Positions 8,401-13,569 of a stretch of 13,569 bases of DNA are shown here, one piece after another. The notes under the pieces were generated by a model. The model did not search any database. It was given only the letters and a program-made list of their open reading frames with translations, and had not been told where the DNA came from. Made by a program: the position numbers and the translations under genes. Positions within the stretch are counted from its first letter, which is position 1; every line of letters starts with the position of its first letter. This DNA comes from an uncultured Eubacteriales bacterium (lineage in GTDB: Bacteria > Bacillota > Clostridia > Christensenellales > CAG-917), in the NCBI GenBank assembly GCA_900551145.1, contig URUQ01000022.1, positions 1-13,569 of the forward strand, written 5' to 3'.

Positions 8401-9254
8401 TTTTGCTCTTCCTCCACGGTGTTTTCTTCGATTGCGTCTTGTGCGTCGACTATTTCTTCGACGTCCTCTACCGACGGAATGTCGGGACGCATATCCTCAC
8501 TCTCTTGCGCAACGTAGTCCTCGAACAATCTTTGCTCGTACGTACCGGTCACACGGAAGAACGTTTCTTCGAGGTTTGCCTTGTTCTTGTCGTTGCCCGC
8601 AAGGTCGATAATGTCGATGAGGTGTCCGTCGTTGACGATTGCGGCTCTGTGGCAAAGTTTCTTGACAAGATCGAGGTTGTGGCTTGAAAAGAATACCGTA
8701 TTGCCCTTTGCGCAATGCTCTCTCATATACGAGATGATTTCCGCAGTCGATTGCGGGTCGAGACCCATCATCGGCTCGTCGAGCACCCAAAGTTTGGGAT
8801 CGTGGATAAGTGCCGCGATAATGCAGATTTTTTGTTTCATACCGTGAGAGTAAGACTTGATTTGTCTGTCGATAGCCGCTTCGAGTTTGAAGAGCTTGGC
8901 GTATCTGTCAATTCTTTCCGTTCTCACGAGAGCGGGCACTTTGTAAAGGTCCGCGACGTAGTTGACGTATTCCCTACCCGTAAGTTTTTCGTAAACGGAA
9001 TGGTTGTCGGGGACGTAACCCATTTCCATTTTGGCTTTGATAGGCTCTTTTACGATGTCGTGACCGCAAATGGTAATCGTACCGCTGTCAAAGGGCAATA
9101 TACCCGTGAGGCACTTAATCGTGGTGGATTTGCCCGCACCGTTTTGTCCGAGAAAACCGAAAATTTCACCGGGCTTCAATTCAAACGAAATATTGTCTAC
9201 TGCGACTCTGTCGCTTTTGGGATACGTCTTTTTAAGATTTTCAACTTTTAACAT
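8397..9254 (-). CDS. ABC transporter ATP-binding protein
   Basis: This 285-residue cytoplasmic ATPase would power the adjacent permease. Visible motifs (numbering from the chosen start) are Walker A GQNGAGKST at 36-44, signature SYSHGMKQK at 134-142, Walker B LWVLDEP at 155-161, D-loop GLDP at 164-167 and the switch histidine in SSH at 190-192. The usual Q-loop glutamine is replaced by aspartate (YVPDN, 80-84), as in many BcrA/EcsA-type exporters. After the nucleotide-binding domain a strongly acidic tail (about 250-285) is predicted to be disordered. I start at 9254 because TAGGAG lies 10 bases upstream and MLKVENLKKTY is the normal family beginning. The longer frame to 9302 would add 16 residues encoded by the alternating GC tract. 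It is the first gene of the four-gene operon. Confidence 0.93.
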   Translation of the reverse strand: MLKVENLKKTYPKSDRVAVDNISFELKPGEIFGFLGQNGAGKSTTIKCLTGILPFDSGTITICGHDIVKEPIKAKMEMGYVPDNHSVYEKLTGREYVNYVADLYKVPALVRTERIDRYAKLFKLEAAIDRQIKSYSHGMKQKICIIAALIHDPKLWVLDEPMMGLDPQSTAEIISYMREHCAKGNTVFFSSHNLDLVKKLCHRAAIVNDGHLIDIIDLAGNDKNKANLEETFFRVTGTYEQRLFEDYVAQESEDMRPDIPSVEDVEEIVDAQDAIEENTVEEEQK

Positions 9255-9279
9255 TGTGATTTTTCTCCTAAAGTTTAAT

Positions 9280-9317
9280 TGCGTGCGCATATACGCGCGC
9301 ACGCGCGCTTATGTATA
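9280..9317 (-). promoter_or_regulatory. GC-alternating element A upstream of ABC operon
   Basis: Bases 9280-9308 alternate pyrimidine and purine without a break (29 bases), including CATATACGCGCGCA at 9288-9301, then TTATGTATA at 9309-9317. The same two parts recur at 9832-9857. The element begins 34 bases from the ABC ATPase start codon and on the minus strand contains TATATG, a possible -10 box. No matching -35 box is clear, so calling it a promoter or operator is inference. Confidence 0.5.
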
Positions 9318-9362
9318 ACCCGAAAACGGCGCAAAAATACCGTCTCCGAGAAGAAAAGAAAA

Positions 9363-9797
9363 TTATTGCAAAATAACGGGTGAAATCCGCAAATAAGAAC
9401 AGGACGCAACTATATCGTCGTGTCTTGATAAATATTGCACCTCACTCCACTTGCGCGGAGGCGTAAACGTGCGAGTACTGCGCGTAACTTTTGAAAAAAT
9501 ACAACCGCAATACGTTGCAAAATATATTCCGAACAATACGGTGAGTGCCGTAACGTTGAAAAACGCTATGTAAAGAATTGAAGTCTTAATCGCTAACAAT
9601 GCAAACTGTTGCACCATATTCTTGAACAGTGCAAAAAACAAAAGCGAAGTAGCAATCGCAGATACGAACCCGCGAATGCGCCTCGGCAAAAGTCTTATCA
9701 GTAAAAATATGCATCCGACCGCCGCAAGCCCTACGATTGTCTTGGCAAGCCCGACAATAAAGGACGTGACTCCGGTCAGGAACGACAAAAAATCCAA
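9363..9797 (-). CDS. Small hypothetical membrane protein
   Basis: This 144-residue protein of unknown function has hydrophobic stretches at about 8-37, 43-60, 64-81 and 82-101, so three or four membrane helices, with a basic LLPRRIRG loop between the first two and a polar C-terminal tail (about 103-144). I do not recognise a family. No ATG is available in this frame near the start. The frame can open at TTG 9866, but TTG 9797 has GGAG five bases upstream, and a shared upstream element then falls at the same distance as for the ABC operon, so I prefer 9797. The longer version would add 23 Arg/His/Cys-rich residues encoded by the regulatory-looking DNA. It lies in the same direction as the ABC operon, with about 108 bases between. 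An out-of-frame 82-residue ATG frame overlaps it but is not membrane-like. Confidence 0.55.
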   Translation of the reverse strand: MDFLSFLTGVTSFIVGLAKTIVGLAAVGCIFLLIRLLPRRIRGFVSAIATSLLFFALFKNMVQQFALLAIKTSILYIAFFNVTALTVLFGIYFATYCGCIFSKVTRSTRTFTPPRKWSEVQYLSRHDDIVASCSYLRISPVILQ

Positions 9798-9831
9798 TTC
9801 TGCTCCGTGCGCGCGAGCGTGTAATTTTTGA

Positions 9832-9857
9832 CATATACGCGCGCAGTTATGTGTATA
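9832..9857 (-). promoter_or_regulatory. GC-alternating element B upstream of membrane gene
   Basis: CATATACGCGCGCA (9832-9845) is identical to 9288-9301 and is followed after one base by TTATGTGTATA (9847-9857), close to TTATGTATA in element A. It starts 35 bases from the preferred TTG start of the small membrane gene, against 34 bases for element A and the ABC ATPase. The conserved spacing suggests a shared promoter or operator. The factor is unknown. Confidence 0.5.
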
Positions 9858-9991
9858 TTCTATCAATTACATATAATAAAGTCAAACAAAATCTATATTT
9901 TGTGCTCCACACGGGGTTTTAAGCACAATTTTTAATGCTTTTTAATGCTTTTTGCATACAAACTATATGTTATTCTACAATATCAAAACGC
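9858..9991. other. AT-rich intergenic DNA with tandem 10-mer
   Basis: This stretch separates the divergent membrane gene and antiporter gene. TTTTTAATGC occurs twice in tandem at 9929-9948 and is followed by TTTTTGC. TTGTGCT (9900-9906) and AGCACAA (9922-9928) form a 7-base stem with a 15-base loop. I see no gene and no clear riboswitch fold. Confidence 0.5.
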
Positions 9992-10020
9992 TTGACGAAA
10001 GATTTTTAAAAGCGTATAAC
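9992..10020 (+). promoter_or_regulatory. Sigma-70-type promoter of the antiporter gene
   Basis: TTGACG (9992-9997) and TATAAC (10015-10020) are separated by exactly 17 bases, close to the consensus TTGACA/TATAAT. Transcription would begin near 10027 and leave a short leader of about 22 bases that carries AGGAAG (10037-10042), 7 bases before the ATG. Confidence 0.8.
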
Positions 10021-10049
10021 AATCTACATAAAAAAAAGGAAGTATATTT

Positions 10050-11318
10050 ATGTTTACGCAAACCTTATCCGACATAGCCTATTTCGAGATTCTTCTTCCG
10101 TTGGCACTGATACTGCTTTGCACCAAACTATTCTCTCTCATCGGCAAAAAACTCGGACTTCCGCAAGTGGTTGGTATGCTCGTAGCAGGCATACTTTTGG
10201 GACTTATCAAGCTTATCCCGGGGCAACGAATTTTCACGGAAGACACCACCGAGGGACTCAAATTTCTTGCAAAAATCGGCGTTATCCTCATAATGTTTTC
10301 CGCAGGTCTGGAAACGGACGTAAAACAATTCAAAACTTGCGGTATTCCCTCTGTTATAGTCACTTCGCTCGGCGTCATCTTCCCCGTAGGTCTCGGATTT
10401 TTGGTATCCGCGGCTTTCAACGGCGGTTTTAAGGATATGAGCCAACACCAAGTGATAACCAACCTCTTTTACGGCACGATTTTGGCGGCAACGTCGGTGA
10501 GCATCACCGTCGCAGTCCTCAAAGAACTCGGCAAAATCAATTCAAAAGTCGGCACTTCCATAATCGCGGCGGCAATCATCGACGATATCATCGGCGTTAT
10601 TTTGCTATCCCTCTTCATAAGCCTCGACCAAGGTAGCGACCTCAAAGGCGTCGGCATTGCAGTAGGAAAAATGATAGGATTTTTCGCAGCGGCCATCTCC
10701 GTCGGGCTCGTGCTTCACTTCCTCCTCAAGCACTATCTCAAACGCCATCCCGAACACCATAGACGCATCCCTATTATCGGCTTTGCAATGGCATTCTTGT
10801 TTGCATACGCGGCGGAAGAGTGGTTCGGCGTTGCGGATATAACGGGCGCATACGTGGCGGGTATTATGCTTGCAACACTCAGCGAGGCAGGCTATATCGA
10901 CAGAAAGGTGGAAGTGAGCAACTATATGATTTTCGCTCCCGTATTCTTTGCCAATATCGGTATCAACGCCAACTTCGGCTCAATCTCCACCGCAATGGTC
11001 GGTTTCGGGTTTGCATTCGTTGCGGCAGGTCTCGTAGGCAAGGTGCTCGGTTGCGGTCTCGGCGCACTCATTTGCAAGTACTCCTTCAAAGACAGTTTGC
11101 GCGTGGGTATCGGTATGATGGCAAGAGCGGAAGTCGTCCTCGTCTGCGCACAAAAAGGCGTCGACAGCAACATAATCGATCCATCGATTATGCCTTTCAT
11201 TTTGATACTGATTATCGTGTCTTCCCTCCTCACGCCCTTGTTCCTCAAACTCTCCTATCGCAAGGAATCCCCGTTCCCGGACGTGCAAGAATATACTCGT
11301 GAAGACTTGATAAAGTAG
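10050..11318 (+). CDS. Cation/proton antiporter, CPA2 family
   Basis: This 422-residue membrane protein should exchange Na+ or K+ for H+ across the cytoplasmic membrane and so act in pH and salt homeostasis. It shows the CPA2 layout: about twelve to thirteen hydrophobic helices, an early GLPQVVGMLVAGILLG motif (36-51), MFSAGLETD (82-90) in the third to fourth helix region, paired acidic residues in AAIIDDIIGV (D178, D179) as in electrogenic NapA/NhaA-type exchangers, GAYVAGIMLA (266-275), and GMMARAEVVLV (355-365), matching the GM-x-R-x-E-V motif of the family. No C-terminal RCK/TrkA-N domain is present, so the protein is a bare transporter domain rather than a KefB/C-type gated channel. It has its own promoter and terminator and is thus monocistronic. 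Ion specificity is not readable. Confidence 0.92.
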   Translation: MFTQTLSDIAYFEILLPLALILLCTKLFSLIGKKLGLPQVVGMLVAGILLGLIKLIPGQRIFTEDTTEGLKFLAKIGVILIMFSAGLETDVKQFKTCGIPSVIVTSLGVIFPVGLGFLVSAAFNGGFKDMSQHQVITNLFYGTILAATSVSITVAVLKELGKINSKVGTSIIAAAIIDDIIGVILLSLFISLDQGSDLKGVGIAVGKMIGFFAAAISVGLVLHFLLKHYLKRHPEHHRRIPIIGFAMAFLFAYAAEEWFGVADITGAYVAGIMLATLSEAGYIDRKVEVSNYMIFAPVFFANIGINANFGSISTAMVGFGFAFVAAGLVGKVLGCGLGALICKYSFKDSLRVGIGMMARAEVVLVCAQKGVDSNIIDPSIMPFILILIIVSSLLTPLFLKLSYRKESPFPDVQEYTREDLIK

Positions 11319-11344
11319 ATTTTTATATGGAAAAATAGAATTTA

Positions 11345-11372
11345 CGCCATCGCATTGCGATGGCGTTTTTTT
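11345..11372 (+). terminator. Intrinsic terminator of the antiporter gene
   Basis: CGCCATCGC (11345-11353) pairs with GCGATGGCG (11357-11365) around a three-base loop and is followed by seven T (11366-11372), 26 bases after the stop codon. It is a textbook rho-independent terminator on the plus strand. On the minus strand only a broken T run follows, so any bidirectional action would be weak. Confidence 0.93.
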
Positions 11373-11398
11373 ACTCATTCGTTGCTTGCCTATACACG

Positions 11399-11429
11399 AT
11401 ATGAGCACATCAACGGCTTTTTGTAATAC
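11399..11429. repeat. Spaced direct repeat, left copy
   Basis: ATATGAGC (11399-11406), an 11-base gap, then TTTTTGTAATAC (11418-11429). The same two blocks with the same gap occur at 13507-13537. The gap itself does not match (2 of 11). The copies bracket the AT-rich three-gene block and may mark its ends. Confidence 0.6.
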
Positions 11430-11430
11430 G

Positions 11431-11460
11431 ACAAAAACAACAATGTTTTATCAAAATTGT
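11431..11460 (-). terminator. Possible weak terminator of the radical SAM operon
   Basis: On the minus strand ACAATTTT and AAAA-CA-TTGT can pair around GAT with a two-base bulge (11440-11460), followed by TGTTTTTGT. It lies about 38 bases after the radical SAM stop codon. The stem is AT-rich, so the call is tentative. Confidence 0.35.
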
Positions 11461-11497
11461 GCGCATTACACTAATTAGTAAAAGAAATGTCTTAAAA

Positions 11498-12487
11498 TTA
11501 AGCCATATCAAAGCATGGATCTTTATCTGCTATATTGCCAAAATATACATGAGCCGCTTCTCTACAACCGCCATCACATTTTTTGTTTAAATATTCGCAA
11601 TCTTTACACATATTCGGAATATAATCACTTTTAACAAACTTGTTCCAATAAACATTTCTTTCAAGTGTATCGATATCAGTCCATTTACACAAACGATAGG
11701 GACTATGGTTGCAAGTCTTAACATAACCGCTTGGATCAATCACAAAAAATGCTTTTGCCGCCGCGCAGAAAGACGATATTTGTAGGTAATGATATTTATC
11801 GTGATTTTTTATTATGCAATATGGAAGTTCTGTTCCAATGTGTCCGTAAATGCCGGCACGCGACAGTACTTCTTCCGCAATATCGAACATCTCGTTCATC
11901 TCATCAATCGAAAGCAAGTACTGTTTATTTTGCAACCCTCTACCCCCAGGCAAAAACCTATTTAGCAACACATATCTTGCGCCATGCAAAATCGGCAAAG
12001 CAATATTCTCATATAACTCACCTATATTCTTTTTTGTTACGGCAATATTCGCAACGGTTTTTATTTTTAATTCTTTACATAAATCAAACAAAGCAAGAAC
12101 ATTCTCAATATTATCCACACCCGTGGTTTGCGCAAATGTATTAATCCCAGGCACGCTGATACTGAGTAAAACATCATATGGTTGAATTTGTAGCAAAAAT
12201 TCGCGAGTTATATTTCTGCCATTAGAGATAAGACCGACAGAAAAACCTGATTTGCGGGCATAGGATATTAAATCGATCAAATCATCACGCAAAATTGCTT
12301 CGCCACCAGAAAATGTTATCTGATCAACCCCATAGTTTTTCACTATATCAAAAATGTTTTTCCAATCCGTTGCAGAGAGTTCTGCTTCTTTCAATTTAGG
12401 CTGATCTTCCCACGGACAACAGCAAAATAAGCATTTATGATTGCATCTATATGTTAGTTCAACTGTTAAAACATTTGGTAATTCCAT
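11498..12487 (-). CDS. Radical SAM/SPASM-domain enzyme
   Basis: This 329-residue iron-sulfur enzyme would cleave S-adenosylmethionine reductively to start a radical modification. The N-terminal core shows the CX3CX2C cluster motif CNHKCLFC (C15, C19, C22), followed unusually by two more cysteines (C23, C24), SGGE at 60-63 and the ISNG strand at 87-90. The C-terminal part is a SPASM domain: C241-X12-G-X4-C259, then C294-X2-C297-X6-C304-X3-C308 and C325, enough for auxiliary 4Fe-4S clusters. SPASM enzymes such as AlbA, PqqE and anSME typically modify peptides or proteins. No separate RiPP-recognition (PqqD-like) domain is visible at the N-terminus, which begins directly with the radical SAM fold. 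It is the last gene of the cassette operon, 32 bases after the CxxC-protein gene, with a weak AGAGAAG ribosome binding site. The substrate is unknown; the adjacent Cys-rich protein is a candidate. Confidence 0.9.
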   Translation of the reverse strand: MELPNVLTVELTYRCNHKCLFCCCPWEDQPKLKEAELSATDWKNIFDIVKNYGVDQITFSGGEAILRDDLIDLISYARKSGFSVGLISNGRNITREFLLQIQPYDVLLSISVPGINTFAQTTGVDNIENVLALFDLCKELKIKTVANIAVTKKNIGELYENIALPILHGARYVLLNRFLPGGRGLQNKQYLLSIDEMNEMFDIAEEVLSRAGIYGHIGTELPYCIIKNHDKYHYLQISSFCAAAKAFFVIDPSGYVKTCNHSPYRLCKWTDIDTLERNVYWNKFVKSDYIPNMCKDCEYLNKKCDGGCREAAHVYFGNIADKDPCFDMA

Positions 12488-12519
12488 TATTCTTCTCTAT
12501 TGTCAGTTCGCTCTGAGTA

Positions 12520-12900
12520 TTAGTCATTTGATCGTTTTTCTATTGAGATAGTCCATTTATCATCGTCAATAGACTTGCTCCAAATCTCAACACTTCCTAC
12601 TTTATATTTTTCTACACAATCGTTGCAATGATAAACGATTTTTACAACAAGCCCATCATTTTTTAGATCATTAACTAGATAATTTAAACGCTGTTCTTCT
12701 CCTTCTTTTTCTCGACAAGCGTACTCTTTATGACACTTATCGCAATTATGCTGAGCAATCACATTTCGCGGTAAACGACGTATTGAGTAACAACAAGCAA
12801 TTGCATTTCTTGTTACAATATCCTTGTTGTCATCGCGAAAACTAGGATTGTTTAACTCATCTAGCATTTTGTCGATTTGATCTCGATTCAGTTCATCCAT
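12520..12900 (-). CDS. Small CxxC/CxxC protein, probable zinc-ribbon
   Basis: This 126-residue protein, not recognised as a known family, starts at ATG 12900 with GAGGGG 7 bases upstream; an upstream in-frame TTG (12915) is unlikely because it would overlap that site. It has an acidic helical N-terminus (1-30), a Cys pair (C36, C37), then C53-X2-C56 with H51 and H57, C62, and a second C92-X2-C95 with H91. The two CxxC knuckles, 35 residues apart, look like one zinc-ribbon fold with strands around YLVNDL, LVVKIVYHC and VGSVEIWSK. It contains no membrane segment and no leader-like Gly-Gly site. It sits between the RHH-fusion gene and the radical SAM gene in one operon. It could be a zinc-binding accessory protein that presents a substrate, or itself the modified substrate. 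Both are inference. Confidence 0.75.
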   Translation of the reverse strand: MDELNRDQIDKMLDELNNPSFRDDNKDIVTRNAIACCYSIRRLPRNVIAQHNCDKCHKEYACREKEGEEQRLNYLVNDLKNDGLVVKIVYHCNDCVEKYKVGSVEIWSKSIDDDKWTISIEKRSND

Positions 12901-12947
12901 ATAATTTCCCCTCAATATAAGCGCTAGTTAATTAACCGATCGCATTT

Positions 12948-13508
12948 TCAATAGTTTATCGTTTCTACTAAAAACTTATTGAAACTATAACCACTCCTAT
13001 TGTCAGTAAAAGTTGTATCATTGTACATTATTTGTAAATCAACTAAATACGGCTTGTCGCTTCTTGGTGTCAGTTCTTTTGCATTTATGCTATTTGCAGG
13101 AATATAAAACAGATAAACTACTTTGTTAATCCAATCATTAAGGATGAGATGCCAATCATTCGCTAATATGCCGAATTCAACATTTGCCCAATAATTATAT
13201 GCACCCCTATTTTTAGAAGCAAATGTTACATTCTTTCCAAAGCTATATCCTTTACTCGAAAACAAACGAATAGCTTTATTCTTTGTCATGTCACCCTTAT
13301 CAAGAGGTGGCAAAAACTCATTGTCAACGACTTTTTTAGAAGAAGAAATCGTTTGTTGAGAAAACAAAAATGAAATTGAACCATCTTTGATCACCTTTTT
13401 TAAAAACATATTAGTTGCACTACGAAAATCTAGCCCAATACTCTCAAAAACATCATTCGCTTGTTCAAAAATCTGATCTTCAAAATCTAAAACAATTTGT
13501 TTGCTCAT
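12948..13508 (-). CDS. RelB/DinJ-like RHH domain fused to unknown domain
   Basis: This is a 186-residue protein. Residues 1-50 follow the RelB/DinJ antitoxin pattern: a short strand (QIVLDF), a helix with EQANDVFESIGLDF, then ATNMFLKKVIKDGSISF. They should form a ribbon-helix-helix dimer that binds DNA. After a Ser/Lys linker (about 51-70), residues 75-186 form an unknown alpha/beta domain with aromatic-rich strands (NYWANVEFGI, VVYLFYIPANSI, YLVDLQIMYND, TDNRSGYSF). The family's usual antitoxins are about 80-100 residues, so this one carries an extra domain. No RelE/YafQ-like toxin gene follows; the next gene encodes the CxxC protein. AGGAGG lies 5 bases before the ATG, and a perfect 12-base palindrome covers the start codon. 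It may be the regulator of the operon, or a nuclease-like or sensor protein. Only the N-terminal call is reasonably firm. Confidence 0.78.
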   Translation of the reverse strand: MSKQIVLDFEDQIFEQANDVFESIGLDFRSATNMFLKKVIKDGSISFLFSQQTISSSKKVVDNEFLPPLDKGDMTKNKAIRLFSSKGYSFGKNVTFASKNRGAYNYWANVEFGILANDWHLILNDWINKVVYLFYIPANSINAKELTPRSDKPYLVDLQIMYNDTTFTDNRSGYSFNKFLVETINY

Positions 13509-13514
13509 ATGAGC
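13503..13514. promoter_or_regulatory. 12-base palindrome over the RHH-gene start
   Basis: GCTCATATGAGC is a perfect palindrome that includes the ATG of the RHH-fusion gene (13506-13508) and lies next to its AGGAGG. RelB/DinJ-type proteins usually bind palindromes near their own promoter, so this is a candidate operator. It could also hide the start codon in a short RNA hairpin. Confidence 0.4.
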
Positions 13515-13537
13515 CTCCTATGTGGTTTTTGTAATAC
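13507..13537. repeat. Spaced direct repeat, right copy
   Basis: ATATGAGC (13507-13514), an 11-base gap, and TTTTTGTAATAC (13526-13537) repeat the arrangement at 11399-11429. This copy overlaps the start, ribosome binding site and leader of the RHH-fusion gene, so part of its sequence also has a coding or initiation role. Confidence 0.6.
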
Positions 13538-13538
13538 T

Positions 13539-13567
13539 GTAATATCATATTTTCATTTGATTGTCAA
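13539..13567 (-). promoter_or_regulatory. Promoter of the radical SAM cassette operon
   Basis: On the minus strand TTGACA (13562-13567), a perfect -35 box, is followed after 17 bases by TATTAC (13539-13544), a 4-of-6 match to the -10 box. Transcription would start near 13532 and give a leader of about 25 bases before the RHH-fusion start codon. It lies two bases from the window end. Confidence 0.7.
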
Positions 13568-13569
13568 CT

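Larger units (their letters stand above)
11399..13537. other. AT-rich, probably transferred gene cassette
   Basis: The block between the two spaced repeats differs from the rest of the window in base composition: the 60-base line starting at 12961 is 28% GC, while a line of the antiporter gene (10501-10560) is 48%. All three genes in it run leftward as one unit with a promoter at the right end. No transposase or integrase gene is seen within the window, so the mechanism of entry is unknown. The right boundary is uncertain because the window ends 32 bases after the right repeat. Confidence 0.5.

Noticed and set aside
9586..9834. 82-residue minus-strand frame with ATG, overlapping the small membrane gene
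   Set aside because: It is Arg/Cys-rich with no hydrophobic pattern, while the other frame of the same strand shows three to four clean membrane segments.
9898..9933. Hairpin TTGTGCT/AGCACAA followed by TTTTT as a terminator
   Set aside because: The stem is only 7 bases with a 15-base loop, and no plus-strand gene ends upstream of it.
11470..11479. Palindrome ACTAATTAGT downstream of the radical SAM gene
   Set aside because: Ten AT-rich bases of symmetry are expected by chance in DNA of this composition; there is no T run or second copy nearby.
11731..12144. 137-residue plus-strand frame inside the radical SAM gene
   Set aside because: It is antisense to a gene with intact radical SAM and SPASM cysteine motifs, and has no start signal or domain of its own.

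Overview
The window looks like a chromosomal segment of a Gram-positive-type bacterium, most likely an uncultured Clostridia-like member of the Bacillota. The reasons are strong GGAGG/AGGAG ribosome binding sites, sigma-70-type promoters with 17-base spacers, an EcsB-like ABC exporter, and large signal-anchored surface proteins with Ig-like BIG2 repeats. This placement is inferred from gene content alone and is low confidence.

Four regions can be read. (1) Positions 1-335 hold no convincing gene. They carry a strong nested inverted repeat, a 17-base direct repeat whose second copy overlaps the stop codon of the next gene, and sequence resembling dispersed intergenic palindromic elements. (2) Positions 336-9254 are one leftward operon of four genes: an ABC ATPase, its 12-helix permease (ATGA overlap), then two tandem paralogous proteins of 1057 and 1043 residues. 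Each has an N-terminal membrane anchor, Ig-like BIG2-type domains and a probable right-handed beta-helix. The paralogs share a nearly identical 211-base patch, which looks like recent gene conversion. (3) Positions 9363-11372 hold a small leftward membrane-protein gene of unknown function and a divergent rightward CPA2-type cation/proton antiporter with a clear promoter and intrinsic terminator. A GC-alternating motif recurs at almost the same distance upstream of the small membrane gene and of the ABC operon, so the two may be co-regulated. (4) Positions 11399-13537 form an AT-rich block (28% GC in one counted 60-base line, against 48% in a line of the antiporter). It contains a leftward three-gene operon: a RelB/DinJ-like ribbon-helix-helix domain fused to an unknown domain, a small CxxC/CxxC protein, and a radical SAM/SPASM enzyme. 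A spaced direct repeat (8 + 12 identical bases with the same 11-base gap) flanks the block, and a good promoter lies at the very end of the window.

The ABC genes and the two giant proteins probably act together at the cell surface, since they share a transcript and closely spaced ribosome binding sites; the exported substrate cannot be read from sequence. The radical SAM cassette is the best candidate for an undescribed system. A DNA-binding-domain protein, a probable zinc-binding partner or substrate, and a SPASM-type peptide-modifying enzyme are co-transcribed on what looks like transferred DNA.
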